This document shows, piece by piece, positions 15,915 to 24,509 of a stretch of DNA of 64,000 bases. The stretch covers positions 27,081-91,080 of the forward strand of contig JAFTIL010000017.1 in the NCBI GenBank assembly GCA_017456905.1, written 5' to 3'. The stretch comes from Clostridia bacterium (GTDB taxonomy: Bacteria > Bacillota > Clostridia > Oscillospirales > CAG-272). A program made the position numbers and the translations under genes. A model generated the notes under the pieces. That model saw only the letters and a list, made by a program, of their open reading frames with translations. It was not told the origin of the DNA and ran no database searches. Numbering within the stretch: the first letter of the stretch is position 1; every line of letters begins with the position of its first letter.

Positions 15915-17387
15915 ATGAAAAAACTGATGAAAAGAGCCATCAGCGGACTTCTTGTCGCCGTGCTCATTCTGCCCCTTGCGCTGGGGCTGACCTCGTGTTC
16001 TGAGGGTTTCCGTCTCAACTGCATGGATGAGCATGAGCGCGCGGCGGAGTTTATGAACGTGCTGAATATGAACATGGGCCAACAAGATAGTTATACCGCG
16101 GTAACAGAAAACGAGTTGCTTTTTGAAACCTACGGCGTAGAAATGAGTATCAAGGGAACGATGACCTCCCTCGTCGTGTACGGTGAAAATCCCGAAGACT
16201 ATTTTATCCACGAGGAGACTCACAGTGTCATGACCATGGGAGACGAGTCCGAAGAAATGACGATCATCGAGGGTTTTGCCGACGGTAAAATGTTTTCTTT
16301 CTACGACACGGACAAGCAGAAGGCCATCAAGCTGTGGTCGCCCCTGACCGCAGAAGATCACGTCGCTCACGAGAGGGAGATCAGTGGCGTGGAAAGCGTG
16401 GACGATAACGATATGGTGGAAACGGCCGCTACCCGTACCTGTGTACAGAACGAGGATAAGACCTGGACGGCCACGTATACCGATTACTCCGAAAAAGGTT
16501 TGGATTATTTCAGAGGTAATTTGGGCGGTGTGGAGACCATGCTGTCCTATGCGACTTTGACCGACGTGGTTCTGACCATGCACGCGACCGAGGATCTTTA
16601 TCCGACCACCATGGAAATGACCTTCGAGTTTGAACTTTCCAAGGATGCCGAGGCAGGAGCTGAGCTCCCCACCTTCGTTGCCAAAGTGACCTATCAGGAT
16701 ATTGGCACCACGAAAGCCATTGAAATGGACTTCACGGGATACAAGGAGGTGGCGGATCTTCGGGTCGGTGCCATCATGGAAAAATCCTTGCTGGATTTCA
16801 TAGACGCAGATCAAGCTGAATTCAAGGTGAACGTGTCCCAAAGAGCAACCTACAACGGAAAGACCGAAGGATATGCTGAAAGCAACGAGGGGCGCTTTGA
16901 AGTGACTTCTCAGGGGTATACCTTTGATATTCAATCCGAAATCGGAGACGAGAAATATACCCTGCGTTACCGTGACGGTGTCCGTCGTGTTATGGACGAA
17001 AAGGGCAAGGAAATGGGGCAGGATGAGTTCACGGATGCTGAGGCCGAAGCATTTATCAGATCCCTTCTGGATCCTGCCTCCTTCAGCAGCACCATGGTGA
17101 TGGATATGGAAAAGGACGAGATCCTCAGCAAAAACGGAAAATCCGTTTATCATCTGACGCTGCAGACGCCCGATCTGACTGAGTATGAGGATATGCTGGG
17201 GGGGATCCGTTTGTCGGGCGAATGTAAAGCCAAGGTCACCATCGAGAATGGAAGAATGACCCAGCAGACCGTGACCCTAACCATGACCAGTCGCGAAGGC
17301 CTGGAATTTGTGGTGACGCATAAGTGCTATTATAATAGCTTTTCAAATGCCCAAGGCAACGCCGGCGACGTGGCGTCCGATATGTAA
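15915..17387 (+). CDS. Secreted lipoprotein of unknown function, copy 2
   Basis: 490 aa; lipobox LGLTSC with Cys at residue 28. It follows copy 1 by 14 bases with AAGGAG in the gap, so both are one operon. Many blocks align along the full length with copy 1 (HERAAEFMNVLN, TRTCVQNEDKTWTATYTDY, DIGTTKAIEMDFTGY, LLDPASFSSTM). The start at ATG 15915 is preferred over an upstream in-frame codon because the signal peptide then matches copy 1. Divergence between copies is substantial, so the duplication is old. Confidence 0.8.
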   Translation: MKKLMKRAISGLLVAVLILPLALGLTSCSEGFRLNCMDEHERAAEFMNVLNMNMGQQDSYTAVTENELLFETYGVEMSIKGTMTSLVVYGENPEDYFIHEETHSVMTMGDESEEMTIIEGFADGKMFSFYDTDKQKAIKLWSPLTAEDHVAHEREISGVESVDDNDMVETAATRTCVQNEDKTWTATYTDYSEKGLDYFRGNLGGVETMLSYATLTDVVLTMHATEDLYPTTMEMTFEFELSKDAEAGAELPTFVAKVTYQDIGTTKAIEMDFTGYKEVADLRVGAIMEKSLLDFIDADQAEFKVNVSQRATYNGKTEGYAESNEGRFEVTSQGYTFDIQSEIGDEKYTLRYRDGVRRVMDEKGKEMGQDEFTDAEAEAFIRSLLDPASFSSTMVMDMEKDEILSKNGKSVYHLTLQTPDLTEYEDMLGGIRLSGECKAKVTIENGRMTQQTVTLTMTSREGLEFVVTHKCYYNSFSNAQGNAGDVASDM

Positions 17388-17408
17388 AAAATTATCAAAT
17401 GATATAGA

Positions 17409-17443
17409 AACGGCACTTCCTTCATTCGAAGGAAGTGCCGTTG
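17409..17443. terminator. Bidirectional terminator
   Basis: ACGGCACTTCCTTC-ATTC-GAAGGAAGTGCCGT is a perfect 14-bp hairpin between converging genes. T- and A-rich flanks on each side serve both strands. Confidence 0.8.
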
Positions 17444-17447
17444 TGAT

Positions 17448-19937
17448 TTATTTGAGGATCTCCACACCCTTGGGGATCTCCATGTCCTCGTAAGCGGGGC
17501 ATTTGTTGAAGGAGTCGTCGTACATGGATTTCAGCGTGGTCGGGAGATTTACCTCCACCAGCTTGGTGCAGTACGAAAATGCACTGTCCCCGATGGCCTC
17601 ACAGCCTTCGGGAAGGGTGATGACATAAAGATTGGTGCAACCGTAAAAGGCATATTCACCTACCGCCTTAAAGGGACGGTCGAAGGCGAGGATATTTTGA
17701 CCGTTACCCCAGACGAGGGTCTCGGTCATAGCGTCCACAAGAGAGCCGCTGGAGAGATAGAAGTGCGGATTGTCCTCCGATAGGGTAACGGTCTCAATGG
17801 TCTTCGGCAGAGAATTGTGGCAGACTTCTGCAAGCCCGCTGCCGATGTGAAGCTTTTGGATGCTTGAGAAGGTGACCTGACCCAGCGTGACAAGGCTGTT
17901 GGGGAAAATAACCTCGTTCAGCTTTTTGCAGTCGAAAAACGCGCCGTATTCAATGGTTTGCAGACCTTCTTTGAAGATCACATTGTGCAGGGTGTTACAG
18001 CCGTCGAAGCACGAAACGGGAATGGTCTTTATTTTACTGCTGAACTCCACAGTCTCCAGAGATGTGCAGCCCGAAAAGGCGGAGTTTCCCAGAATTGACA
18101 CGGCTTCGGGCATAACGACCGTCGTGATCTTGGCGCATCCCTCAAAGGCAGATTCTGCGATGGTTTTCAGTTGCGTAGCGGTTTCATCCCATGGTACAGC
18201 TTGCAGGTTACGGCAGGAGAGGAAGGCCTTGGCGGACACCCCCTTGAGGGAGGGCATGGGTTCTACCGTCAAAAGCCCTGTGCAACCGCTGAAAGCGCTG
18301 GCTCCGATCCACTCGATGCCGGCACCGCCATAGACACGGGTCAGCTTGGTGCATTCCGAAAACGCACCTTCACCGATGCTCGTCAGGGCTGCAGGCAGAG
18401 TCAGCTCACAGAGATTCGTGTTGTTGGCAAAGGCATTTTTTTCAATGCGAACGACGGAATCGGGAATGACTAAAGTCTGCTGTGTATAACAGCCTGCAAA
18501 GGCACTCTCGCCAATCTCCAAAAGTGTGCCGTCGGTGGGAAGGACGGTGTTCTTGTTAGCCAGGATGATCTTCGTGCCTTCTTTGTTGTAAAACGTGCCG
18601 TCCTCGCGGAGAGAGAAATAGGGATTTTCTTCATCAAGAGTGATGGTCACACCCGTGGGCAGATTGGCTAAGGTTTGTGCCTTTTTGCCGAGATGAAGGG
18701 TCTTGAGCTTTTTGCAACCGTTGAAGGCAAACTTGTCAATGGAGGTGACACCTTCAAGGTTGATGGTCACCAAATTCTTGCAGTTCCAAAATGCGTAATG
18801 GAGCACCTTGCCGCCTGTGACGGTGACTTCTTTGAGGGAAGGCGGGACGGTAGTTTCATTTTGATCGTGATAATGTGCGCCGAAAATGGTACCCAAATGC
18901 CCGTCGTCGTTTTCGTTGATGGCATATCCCAAGAAGGGAATTGTCAGCTTTTCAAGGTTATCCCAGCCGGAGAAGGCGCTTCCGCCGATCTCTTTGATGC
19001 AGTCGGGAATCACCAGCTCTTTGTAAAGATCCAATCCCGAAAAGGCACCCCGTCCGATGGCGGTGATCGAGCCGTCATTTGGGATGACTGCCCCTGCGCC
19101 GGCCGCTACGATCTTTTTGTTTGCTTTATTGATCAGGCAGTTGTTTTCTACGTAGAAGAAAGGATTATTCTCATCAATGATGATGTTTTTGAGGGATATG
19201 CAACCGTTGAAGGCAAAGGCTTCCACCTCCTTCAATTCGGCGGGGAGATAAACGGTTTCCAGATAGTCGCAACTACCGAAAATGCCCTCGAACAGCTTGG
19301 TTGTACCGGAGGAAAGATAAAGGGTGGTCAGGTTTTTCTTGCTTTCCTCATCCAGTAGCCAGCCAAAGTTCCGATCCAGATAGCTGTTGGCGACAAGAGA
19401 ATTGAGGGACAGGCGGAGGGTTTTCAGGTTGGGACAGCCTCCGATTGCAGAGTTCGAGACGTAGATCGAGTCGGGGATGGTCAGGTCGGTCAGGGTATCG
19501 GAATCCTTGATGGCACCGCTTCTGATCCATTTGACAGGGGCGCCGTTATAGGTATCGGGGATGGTCAGCACTGCGGGCAATGTACCTTGGGTGCCGTAAA
19601 TCTCATATGATACCCCGGAGGCGAGGGACTCTTGCTTAGAAAACAGAAAGAGTGCGGTGGTGTCAGACCCGCAAAGGGTACAGAGACCGTCTTCAAAGAC
19701 ATGATCACAGATCGTGACCTCGGAAGTTTCCGTCTCGTCGTTGTCTTCCGTAGGTGTTTCGTCTGTGACGTCATCGGGGGCATCAGTAGGGGGGACACTC
19801 TCGTCTTGTGTGACTGTGCCCGAATCTTGGGAGTCGGTAGCGGATGGATTTTTTACTGAATCGTCTCTGTCACAGGAGACAGCAAACATCAGCAGAAGCG
19901 AACTGAGGACAACGGTTATCAAAATTTTGATTTTCAT
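17448..19937 (-). CDS. BspA-like leucine-rich-repeat lipoprotein
   Basis: 829 aa. Lipobox FAVSC (Cys 22) is followed by an acidic Thr/Asp/Glu linker, a small Cys cluster (CDHVF...CTLCGSD, zinc-ribbon-like), then about 17 LRR_5-type repeats of the form (S/A)AFxGCxxLxxVxxP. Proteins of this type sit on the cell surface and mediate binding to host or other bacteria. The final residues GVEILK have no extra anchor, so the lipid anchors it. AAAGGAAA lies before the start. Converges with the tandem lipoproteins. Confidence 0.9.
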   Translation of the reverse strand: MKIKILITVVLSSLLLMFAVSCDRDDSVKNPSATDSQDSGTVTQDESVPPTDAPDDVTDETPTEDNDETETSEVTICDHVFEDGLCTLCGSDTTALFLFSKQESLASGVSYEIYGTQGTLPAVLTIPDTYNGAPVKWIRSGAIKDSDTLTDLTIPDSIYVSNSAIGGCPNLKTLRLSLNSLVANSYLDRNFGWLLDEESKKNLTTLYLSSGTTKLFEGIFGSCDYLETVYLPAELKEVEAFAFNGCISLKNIIIDENNPFFYVENNCLINKANKKIVAAGAGAVIPNDGSITAIGRGAFSGLDLYKELVIPDCIKEIGGSAFSGWDNLEKLTIPFLGYAINENDDGHLGTIFGAHYHDQNETTVPPSLKEVTVTGGKVLHYAFWNCKNLVTINLEGVTSIDKFAFNGCKKLKTLHLGKKAQTLANLPTGVTITLDEENPYFSLREDGTFYNKEGTKIILANKNTVLPTDGTLLEIGESAFAGCYTQQTLVIPDSVVRIEKNAFANNTNLCELTLPAALTSIGEGAFSECTKLTRVYGGAGIEWIGASAFSGCTGLLTVEPMPSLKGVSAKAFLSCRNLQAVPWDETATQLKTIAESAFEGCAKITTVVMPEAVSILGNSAFSGCTSLETVEFSSKIKTIPVSCFDGCNTLHNVIFKEGLQTIEYGAFFDCKKLNEVIFPNSLVTLGQVTFSSIQKLHIGSGLAEVCHNSLPKTIETVTLSEDNPHFYLSSGSLVDAMTETLVWGNGQNILAFDRPFKAVGEYAFYGCTNLYVITLPEGCEAIGDSAFSYCTKLVEVNLPTTLKSMYDDSFNKCPAYEDMEIPKGVEILK

Positions 19938-20040
19938 ATGGCTTGTTTCCTTTCTTTGGGGGTATGGTCTGTGCTTATCTTTACAGACGATACCTCGGAG
20001 GAAATCTTACAATTTTTTTGAAAAAAGTTGAAAAATTTTT

Positions 20041-20070
20041 GCCCTTTCCCGAACAAACGTGGGAAAGGGC
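20041..20070 (-). terminator. Terminator of the Lrp-aminotransferase genes
   Basis: A perfect 10-bp stem (GCCCTTTCCC with GGGAAAGGGC) with a 10-base loop, followed on the minus strand by AAAAATTTTT. It lies just after the aminotransferase stop. Confidence 0.7.
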
Positions 20071-20082
20071 GGTGACGGGGGA

Positions 20083-21261
20083 TCATCCCCGTAATTTTTT
20101 CGTAAAGGTCTCCATACGTTCCAAAGCTTGGTTGATGTGTTTGATGGAGTAGGCGTAGGAAATACGGGCGAAGCCCTCACCGCCGGCGCCAAAGGCGGTG
20201 CCGGGGACGATGGCGCATTTATGTTCGTAGAGCAGGCGCTCGCAAAATTCCTCGCTGGAAAGTCCGAATTTGCCGATCTCGGGATAGATATAGAAGGCAC
20301 CCTCGGGCTCAAAGGAATCAATGCCAATGCTTTTGAGACCGTTGTAAATATGATGACGGCGGCGGTCGTACTCGGCGGTCATCATGGCCACGTCCTCATC
20401 GCCGTTCTTCAGTGCCTCAATGGCGGCGAGCTGGGCGGTGGTGGGGGCGCACATGATGGCGTACTGGTGGATCTTAAGCATCTGCTTTGCCAGAGGTGCG
20501 GGAGCGCAGAGATAACCCAGACGCCAGCCGGTCATAGCGTAGGCCTTGGAAAATCCGCTGGCGATGATGGTGCGCTCCCTCATCCCCGGCAGGGAGGCGA
20601 TGGACACGTGGCGCTTGCCGTAGGTCAGCTCGCCGTAGATCTCGTCGGACAGGACGATGATCTGCTTTTCTCGCAGAATTTGCGCAATCTTTTTCAGATC
20701 TTCGGCGTCCATGATGGCGCCTGTGGGATTGTTGGGATAGGCCAACACCAGCATTTTTGTCTTTTCAGTGATGGCGGCTTCCAAAAGCTCGGGGGTCAGC
20801 TTGAATTTATCCTCGTTTCTTGTTTCCACAATGACAGGAACGCCGCCTGCCATGCGGGCCAGGGGCTCATAGCAAACGAAGCAGGGTGTGGGGATGATGA
20901 CCTCGTCTCCGGGGGCCAAAAGGGTACGCATGGCGATGTCAATGGCCTCGGAGCCGCCCACGGTGACGATGACCTCGCGGAGAGGGTCATAGGACAACCC
21001 AAAACGGCGGGTCATGTAGGCGTCGATCTCTTTGCGAAGCTCTAAGGTGCCTGCGTTGGAGGTATAGTAGGTCTTGCCTTTTTCCAGACTTTCAATGCCT
21101 GCCTCGCGGATGTGCCAGGGCGTCACGAAGTCAGGCTGACCCACCGTGAGACCGATGACGTCGTGCATGGTCTCCAGTATATCAAAGAATTTGCGTATGC
21201 CCGAGGGTGGCATATCCACCACGTGGCGAGGCAGTACGCGGTCGTAGTCTATCTGTGCCAT
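20083..21261 (-). CDS. PLP-dependent class I/II aminotransferase
   Basis: 392 aa, fold-type I. Visible marks: GLTVGQPDFVTP near the N-terminus, TVGGSEAIDIAMRTLL, YPNNPTGAIM, LSDEIYGELTY (PLP-Asp), and SGFSKAYAMTGWRLGY with the Schiff-base Lys. The pattern fits the aspartate/aromatic (PatA-like) subgroup; the amino acid is not decided. Its ATG overlaps the TGA of the upstream Lrp-type regulator by one base, so the two are translated together, and the regulator probably controls this gene. Confidence 0.92.
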   Translation of the reverse strand: MAQIDYDRVLPRHVVDMPPSGIRKFFDILETMHDVIGLTVGQPDFVTPWHIREAGIESLEKGKTYYTSNAGTLELRKEIDAYMTRRFGLSYDPLREVIVTVGGSEAIDIAMRTLLAPGDEVIIPTPCFVCYEPLARMAGGVPVIVETRNEDKFKLTPELLEAAITEKTKMLVLAYPNNPTGAIMDAEDLKKIAQILREKQIIVLSDEIYGELTYGKRHVSIASLPGMRERTIIASGFSKAYAMTGWRLGYLCAPAPLAKQMLKIHQYAIMCAPTTAQLAAIEALKNGDEDVAMMTAEYDRRRHHIYNGLKSIGIDSFEPEGAFYIYPEIGKFGLSSEEFCERLLYEHKCAIVPGTAFGAGGEGFARISYAYSIKHINQALERMETFTKKLRG

Positions 21262-21737
21262 CAGTTACAGTTTCCTCTCTCGTCGATCTCTTCAGCACCG
21301 TAGATGACACCCTTGTCTTTATATTTACGCAGAACGAAATGGGTGGCGGTGGAAATAACGGCATCAATGGGTGCCAGCTTTTGTGCCACGAAGTAGGCAA
21401 CCTCCTTCATGGTGCGGCCCTCTATGAGCAGGCACAGGTCAAAACCGCCCGACATGAGGTAAACGCTCTGCACCTCGGGGTAGTTGTAGATCTTTTCGGC
21501 GATGCGGTCAAAGCCTCGGTCGCGTTGAGGGGTCATTTTGACCTCGATCATAGCGGTGACATACTCGCGGTCGGTCTTGTCCCAGTCCACGAGGGTCTTG
21601 TAGCCTACGATCACACCTTCGGATTCGTATTTTTGAATGAGCGCACGGATGTCACCCTCTTCCTTGTTCATCATGACCGCCAGCTCGGCGGGAGTCAGGG
21701 TGGCGTTATCTTCCAAAATTTTCAACAGCTTATCCAT
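21261..21737 (-). CDS. Lrp/AsnC-family transcriptional regulator
   Basis: 158 aa. The N-terminal winged helix-turn-helix is LKILEDNATLTPAELAVMM to about residue 55 (GVIVGYKTLVDW); the C-terminal RAM ligand-binding domain follows (TAMIEVKMTP, YLMSGGFDLCLLIEG). Lrp-type proteins sense amino acids. The one-base overlap with the aminotransferase gene suggests local control of amino-acid transamination. Confidence 0.9.
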   Translation of the reverse strand: MDKLLKILEDNATLTPAELAVMMNKEEGDIRALIQKYESEGVIVGYKTLVDWDKTDREYVTAMIEVKMTPQRDRGFDRIAEKIYNYPEVQSVYLMSGGFDLCLLIEGRTMKEVAYFVAQKLAPIDAVISTATHFVLRKYKDKGVIYGAEEIDERGNCN

Positions 21738-21757
21738 ATTTGGTTCCTCTACTTTTC

Positions 21758-23380
21758 TTACTTGATTTTCTTCATAATACTCTCATAGGTCAAGCCATAT
21801 CTCTCGGCAATATCTCTTGCATAGGATTTGCCGTCGGGTTTGGCGCGAACGATCTTGAAGGAGCGCTTGCCCTCGCCCAGAATGCCCGCCACCAGAGTGT
21901 CGATGCGAACGCCACCCGAGGAAAGGGCTTGCTGATTGATTCGGTCAAGCTCGGCCGCTAGCTCGTGCAGGTGGGTGGAGAAGAGACAGCGGCAACCCAC
22001 GTGGGCAAGACCTGTCAGCACCTCTGCGGCAATGTAGGAGGCCTCGTAGGAGCCCGTCGATGACAGAGACTCATCCAAAAGCACCAGACTTTGGGAGGTC
22101 ACCACGTCGAAGATCTCGCCGAGACGAGCACATTCCTCGCCCAGACGGCCCTTGTCAATGGTGTCATCGGCACCCGTGGGGAAGTGGGTGTAAATACCGT
22201 CGGCGGGGCTGATCTCGCAGGTCTTGGCGGGGAGATACATACCCAACTGTAACATCACTTGGCAAAGTCCGATGGCGCAGGTGATGACCGATTTACCGCC
22301 GCGGTTGGGGCCTGTCAGTACGTAAATGAGCGCGTTTTCGGGGGTCGTGTCCATGACCACGTCGTTGGGAACGACCTCTTCCCCCTCGGCCAGCTTCAGG
22401 GCCACGGCGGGATTGTATAGCTCCGATGCTCTGAACACCCGCGCTTCGGCAGGGAAGAGGGTAGGGGAGCACAAAGGACAACCACGATCCAAAAGGCTCT
22501 GCTGGAGCTGAGTGCCCTTGACGATAAACTCGATCTCGGGCATGAGGGAGAGCAGAAATTCCGTATTGTCCAACACGTAGCTCTGCACGATCTTCTTCCA
22601 GGAGCGCAGCGAAGAGCGATACACATCGTTGATGGCGGAGTTGAAGGCCAAGGACAGGGCGGTTTTCTGATTGTCGGATTGCTTCTTGCCAAAGGGAACG
22701 AGCTGAGCGATGCAGGTGTACTCGTCGTCCTTGAAGTTGAGACGCAGAATCTTGTCCAGGGTCTCGCCCGAGCGGAAGGGCTTGGCGTTGACCGACAGCA
22801 CACCCGCCTGCGCAGGTCGGAGCTGTGCGTCCAGATTAACGCCGATGGTCACGCTGCGGATCTCGCGTACCCGCTGGGTCAGCTCGGTGAGCTTTTTGTT
22901 CAGCTCAGCGTAGTATTCGGACTCGGCGAGCTCGATAACGCAATCGCAGAGACGGCGGAAGGCGGTTCCTTTGATACCGTCACGGGCGGCTACCATACCC
23001 TTGTGGAGGATGTCTACACAGGTGATGTAAAGCTCGATCTCTGTCATACTGGAAAGATAGGAGGCGGTATCCTCACCGCCTGCATCCTGCTCCAGACGGC
23101 GCAACTCGGTGATGTCCTGCAGGACGGGAACAAGGCGGCGGAGCGTATCTGCCAGCACAGGATTGTTCAGCATATCCGAAAAGGTCTCGTTTCGGTAAGC
23201 GATGACTGCAGGATCGGTGGTGAAAAACTCCGACAGTGGAGTGGCTTTGGGATTAAAGATCTCAAGCATCCCAAGCTCCTGCAGGGTATACATATCAATA
23301 TCGGGAACGTTCTTGCCCGACAGATGTGCTCGTTGAGTCTCACCATCGGGATAAAGCAGGCTGAAATTTTCCAGTTTCAT
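21758..23380 (-). CDS. MutS-related ATPase lacking the mismatch-recognition domain
   Basis: 540 aa. The C-terminal half is a MutS-type ATPase: Walker A TGPNRGGKSV (about residue 355), Walker B LVLLDESLSSTGSYEA, and FSTHLHELA. The N-terminal half is helical, like the MutS lever/core region, with no Phe-x-Glu mismatch-binding domain. Such short MutS relatives are widespread in Clostridia and Bacteroidetes; function is not settled, and recombination or DNA-structure handling is inferred. AAAGGGAG lies before the start. 83 bases follow the PHP gene upstream in the same direction. Confidence 0.85.
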   Translation of the reverse strand: MKLENFSLLYPDGETQRAHLSGKNVPDIDMYTLQELGMLEIFNPKATPLSEFFTTDPAVIAYRNETFSDMLNNPVLADTLRRLVPVLQDITELRRLEQDAGGEDTASYLSSMTEIELYITCVDILHKGMVAARDGIKGTAFRRLCDCVIELAESEYYAELNKKLTELTQRVREIRSVTIGVNLDAQLRPAQAGVLSVNAKPFRSGETLDKILRLNFKDDEYTCIAQLVPFGKKQSDNQKTALSLAFNSAINDVYRSSLRSWKKIVQSYVLDNTEFLLSLMPEIEFIVKGTQLQQSLLDRGCPLCSPTLFPAEARVFRASELYNPAVALKLAEGEEVVPNDVVMDTTPENALIYVLTGPNRGGKSVITCAIGLCQVMLQLGMYLPAKTCEISPADGIYTHFPTGADDTIDKGRLGEECARLGEIFDVVTSQSLVLLDESLSSTGSYEASYIAAEVLTGLAHVGCRCLFSTHLHELAAELDRINQQALSSGGVRIDTLVAGILGEGKRSFKIVRAKPDGKSYARDIAERYGLTYESIMKKIK

Positions 23381-23463
23381 ATGTTTTGACTCCCTTTCTT
23401 TGCGGAAAGTGCGCGTTTTGTTTGAAAATAAACAAAATATTTATAAATTAACGAATTGTAGAA

Positions 23464-24282
23464 TTAAATAATACTGACCATGGCGTGTTGTCCGCCCTCC
23501 ATGACCATTACCTCGGAGAAACCCGCAGTCTGTAACAGGGCATAGCCCTTGCGGATGCACTTGCCCACGTTCTCGGGGCTGTGTGCGTCGGAGCCTACGG
23601 TGATAAGACGACCGCCCTGATCCTTGTATAGCTTGAGAAGCTCCAGTGTGGGCATGGCGATACCCAGCCCCTTCCACAGAGTGGAGACGTTCAGTTCCAG
23701 CGCTATGTCTCGGCGGATCAGCTTTTGGTAGACCGCTGTGATCTTGTCGTAATGATGCTTGAAGTCAAAGGGCTTCTTGGCCAGCGTCACATAGCGGTGA
23801 ATGTAGGTCAGATGTCCCAGGGTGTGAAGTCCGTCAAAGGATAGCATCTCTAATGTCTCGTCCAGCATCCGATTAAAGAGACTGTGCACGTGGGCCTCGG
23901 TCATCATATCGTAGCGAAGCATACAGAAATCGGGGACGCTTGTGAGATTGTGGAGGGAGCCGATGACGAATTCGTAGGGGTGCTTTTTCAATACGGCTGC
24001 GGCCTCAGCGGGATACTGATGGGCGTTGCCCAATTCGATGCCCAGAGACAGATGCAGCCGACCCGTATATTTTTCCTTGGCGGCGGCCATGGCCTCCCAG
24101 GCTTCGTCAGCGGCGTAGGGGGTGTAGATGCCCTCTACCTCCCCGTTGATATCGCAATGGTCGGTGATGGCCAAATGGCTGACTCCCGTTTCCAATGCGC
24201 GACGGCACAGGGCGTCGGGGGTGGCGTCGGGGGCACCATCAAAGGAGAATTTCGTATGGGTATGTAAATCGCAGATGATCAT
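23464..24282 (-). CDS. PHP-domain phosphoesterase, HisK-type
   Basis: 272 aa. PHP metal-binding motifs are in place: DLHTHTKFSFDG (HxH), ITDHCD, an internal Glu/His set around IELGNAHQ and VIGSLHNL, and VGSDAHSPENVG at the end. This is the histidinol-phosphatase-like (HisK) group, but no his genes are nearby, so a general phosphatase or other PHP role is possible. It reads leftward from a promoter at 24317-24345. Confidence 0.87.
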   Translation of the reverse strand: MIICDLHTHTKFSFDGAPDATPDALCRRALETGVSHLAITDHCDINGEVEGIYTPYAADEAWEAMAAAKEKYTGRLHLSLGIELGNAHQYPAEAAAVLKKHPYEFVIGSLHNLTSVPDFCMLRYDMMTEAHVHSLFNRMLDETLEMLSFDGLHTLGHLTYIHRYVTLAKKPFDFKHHYDKITAVYQKLIRRDIALELNVSTLWKGLGIAMPTLELLKLYKDQGGRLITVGSDAHSPENVGKCIRKGYALLQTAGFSEVMVMEGGQHAMVSII

Positions 24283-24316
24283 GATAAACCTCGAGAAAAA
24301 ACATATATTCCATTAT

Positions 24317-24345
24317 ATTATAGCACACTTCGGTGAATTTGTATA
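24317..24345 (-). promoter_or_regulatory. Promoter for the PHP gene
   Basis: On the minus strand: TATACA, 17 bases, then TATAAT preceded by TGTGC. Lies 35 bases before the ATG. Confidence 0.65.
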
Positions 24346-24434
24346 GGGGGTTGGAGAAAATTTTGAAATTTGTTCGTTTAGATTTGACCAACAACAATTT
24401 GTCGTTCCTGCTCCACAATTTTCTTCCCCACCTA

Positions 24435-24463
24435 TTGACAAAATCCTCCGTTGTAGGTATAAT
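24435..24463 (+). promoter_or_regulatory. Promoter for the GH2 gene
   Basis: TTGACA (24435-24440), 17 bases, TATAAT (24458-24463). Both hexamers are perfect. It fixes the downstream start at 24510 because earlier in-frame codons would lie before the transcript. Confidence 0.85.
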
Positions 24464-24509
24464 AAGAACTGGTAATTTACCCCAAAATATCAAAAGAGAG
24501 GTTACAGAT

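Noticed and set aside
24333-24509. Extended start of the GH2 gene
   Set aside because: A perfect promoter at 24435-24463 lies inside the extension, so it would not be transcribed from there.
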